Source: Whitmania pigra (lineage: Eukaryota; Annelida; Clitellata; Hirudinida; Haemopidae). From it: 64,000 bases of DNA. Numbering within the stretch: position 1 is the stretch's first letter; each line of letters starts with the position of its first letter. A program made the position numbers and the translations under genes. Below, piece by piece: positions 61,395 through 64,000 of the stretch. The notes below the pieces were generated by a model that had not been told where the DNA came from, did not search any database, and worked only from the letters and a program-made list of their open reading frames with translations. Location: NCBI GenBank assembly GCA_021613335.1, contig JAJTWR010000236.1, forward strand, positions 2,668,501 through 2,732,500, read 5' to 3'.

Positions 61395-63360
61395 TAAACT
61401 TCTGTCCAAAGATCTAACTCCCAATTCATCTCGAAACAATTTAGAAAAGTCGTAAGTTTTCATTTTATTCTCAAACCTCATGGGTCTTAATTTGACGTCG
61501 TCGACGTCTGTCGCTGCGATCGCCACTTGTGGTCGTCGTCACTGCTTTCTGTTGGCTGGGTTTATTAGTTTGTTGTCTTTGTGGTGACAAATCGAATTGG
61601 CATCATTTGAGTAGGAGAAAACGAAAGAGCATCGTCATTGTCTTCCTCCTCCTCCTCATCATCATCATCATCATCATCATCGTCGTCGTCGTCGTCGTCA
61701 TCATCATCATCATCATCATCAGCAGCAGCATGAGAATCACCTTCGAATTGATGAAATTCATTAACTCCAAAAACTATCATCTGTTTACATTTTCTTCGGC
61801 TGTCCAAATCTGTATGAGGTCGTTACACTTCTCGGACCAATCGGATCCTGCAAATGCAGGTCATGCCAGGTCGGACAATCAATCAGAGCCGGAAGAACGT
61901 TAATGACATGCAAATTGCAAGCAAAAAGATTTCAAATCCACCAATAGGAGAAGGGGATCGATTTATGAGAGATGGGGCAATCGGATCACGGGCCAACATA
62001 TATTTCTTGTGTGATTCATTAGAAATACCCTTATCGTCATCATCATCATCATCATCATCATCGTCATCGTCGTCGTCGTCATCATCATCATCGTTGTTGT
62101 CATTGTCATCATTACCTTAATGACCTTAAGTGACCTTTAGGTCTGGTCTAACTCCTCCTCAATCTGAATTCACCAGGTAATTATAATTATAGGTTACGGG
62201 CTAATTATAATATTTAAAAATACAGCCAATTATAATATTTAAAAAACAGTCAATTATAATATTTAAAAAACAGCCAATTATAATTAATGATAAACAAAAG
62301 TGACTTCGTCCTTCTCTTAAATGACCTTAAGAAACAGGATTAAACTGACTCATACAACCCATATTCCAACATATTCCCAAATTGTTCGAAATCGATAGTG
62401 ATAGAAATTGAGTTCCAAACCATTCCTACCCGTTCCAATCTAAGAGCGAGTGAATGAATGAATGACTGGGCGAATGAACCAGTGAATGAATTAATGAGTG
62501 AATGAATCAATGATTGAGTTAGAGAATGAATTAATGAGAGAATGAATTAATGAGTGAGTGAATGAATGAGTGAGTGAGTGAATGAATGAGTGAGTGAATG
62601 AATGAGTGAGTGAGTGAATGAGTGAGTAAGGCATATTCCAAGATTAGGGGATGTTTATGATGGGGGCATTATGCAGACAATGCGCTCCAACGAGGGGTTA
62701 TTTATAGAAGATCCGGATTTGACCTTTCCGGATTTTGGGAATTGAAGGTCACGACCCGACGGGCGTGTTTTGGTCGAAGTTTGTTTATAGACCCGCGGTT
62801 TTTTTGGTTTCGATCCGAAGATTTTTTGCGGCGTCAGTTTAGTTGTCATGGTTACAGTGGACATGGAAACGAGTGTTATTGAGCTGATCATTAATGTGAT
62901 GATGATGCCGATGATTTTTCTAGTTTATCATCATCATCACCACCAGCAGCACCATCATCATCATCATCACCACCAGCACCATCATCATCATCATCATCAC
63001 CATCACCAGCACCATCATCATCATCATCACCAGGCAGAGTTCAGTGATCACGGAATTTTGTTGAATGAATTCCAGACTCCATCGATTTCAACCGTAACCA
63101 ACGGCGACGAATGTTCTTCTCTCTTTTTTTTTATTTTACTCTATTTCTAATTTTTATTCTCAAATAAATAAATAAATAAATAAATAAATATTCAACCGGA
63201 TATAAATTTGAATGCTCAAAAAAAATGTGCGAAGAAAGAGCGCACACAAAAAAAGAAAGATGGCGGTCTTAATTAATTAATTATTTCTGCAATTTATTTG
63301 CAAACAAAAACCTTTTCTCTTTTCGTTCCGTTACGCTCCGTCTGCTTCGTAAAACACGCT
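61395..63360. other. Intergenic or intronic region without recognised coding exons
   Basis: It holds TCC/TCA/TCG runs (61643-61725, 62034-62100), a GAATGA/GAGTGA array (62450-62628), CAT/CACCAG repeats (62927-63032) and (AAATA)n (63163-63192). Two octamer-like sites (TGCAAATGCA near 61850, ATGCAAAT at 61909-61916) lie close together. A minus-strand Lys/Pro/Ser-rich ORF at 62891-62655 sits in GC-rich unique sequence but matches no family I know. Confidence 0.45.
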
Positions 63361-63364
63361 CTGC

Positions 63365-63460
63365 AACCCACGTGACCTTTTCGACCTCTGACCCCGCCCC
63401 TTTTCTCGTGACGTCAGAGCGGCCGAGTTTGAAAACTTCTCAGCGTCTTGCATAGGTAAT
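63365..63460 (+). promoter_or_regulatory. CpG-type promoter and probable 5' UTR exon of a gene beyond the window
   Basis: E-box CACGTGACC (63369-63377), GC box CCCCGCCCC (63392-63400) and a full CRE TGACGTCA (63409-63416) lie in a GC-rich island. This is followed by GAGCGGCCGAG and a good donor CATAG|GTAATG after 63455. No TATA box. The layout suggests a plus-strand first exon whose coding exons lie past 64000. Confidence 0.5.
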
Positions 63461-63727
63461 GTTGTCGTAATTAAGGTTATTAATTAAGAATGAGATGTTA
63501 AATTAGCATAATTTATTATAATTATATACTGGAAACGAGGAAATTTCTCGAGTTACTTGTAAAGGTTTTGGCCAAAAACGTAGCTGGGCGTGGTCAAGAG
63601 GGTTGAACCCTTTTCCACAGGGCACGGTTAGCATGTCCCTCTGTTGAAAGGGCATTCATCTCTCGAAGATGGATGGCCGAGCGGAGAGTATTATTATTCC
63701 GTGGTGGGTTGGAAAAGATGAGTGGGT

Positions 63728-64000
<273 letters not shown>

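Noticed and set aside
62655..62891. Lys/Pro/Ser-rich minus-strand ORF of 78 codons
   Set aside because: No family signature, splice context or neighbouring exon; it could be chance in a GC-richer stretch.

Overview
The window comes from an animal nuclear genome. Every recognisable gene is split by many short GT-AG introns, and the gene set is metazoan: a VAV guanine-nucleotide exchange factor, a mucin-type polypeptide GalNAc-transferase, Integrator subunit 5, THO subunit 3, ER HSP70 (BiP) and an intracellular globin. DNA between exons is AT-rich and very dense in ATT, GAT/TCA, GGAT and CTCA microsatellites. It also carries tRNA-derived SINE-like copies and one truncated LINE. The sequence does not identify the phylum; an invertebrate or early-branching animal fits best.

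Layout. Positions 1-13.7 kb hold two tandem minus-strand genes for secreted proteins that begin with nearly the same signal-peptide exon. One (13686 to 8720) encodes a chain of furin-like cysteine repeats, one per symmetric phase 1-1 exon. The other (3257 to beyond the window start) continues into a von Willebrand A domain. A 5'-truncated LINE lies between them. Next come a plus-strand GalNAc-transferase (15354-18337), minus-strand BiP (21925-19487), and plus-strand INTS5 (22983-29430) and VAV (30329-47935). Minus-strand globin (53508-50532) and plus-strand THOC3 (54175-56518) are divergently arranged. The last 7 kb has no recognisable coding exon but has two promoter-like clusters (about 59.9 and 63.4 kb) among long microsatellites.

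The genes are not an operon. They fall into housekeeping functions (BiP folding in the ER; INTS5 and THOC3 in RNA 3'-end processing and mRNA export), a Golgi glycosyltransferase, a signalling protein and lineage-specific secreted proteins. BiP has an ER-stress-type promoter. The most unusual region is the cysteine-repeat gene: its exons lie in tandem two-exon blocks, and one exon type has repeatedly decayed while the other stayed intact.

Exon boundaries were set by eye from splice consensus, reading-frame phase and family similarity. For GalNAc-transferase, BiP, INTS5, globin and THOC3 the phases close exactly; VAV also closes, but exons 4-5 are uncertain.
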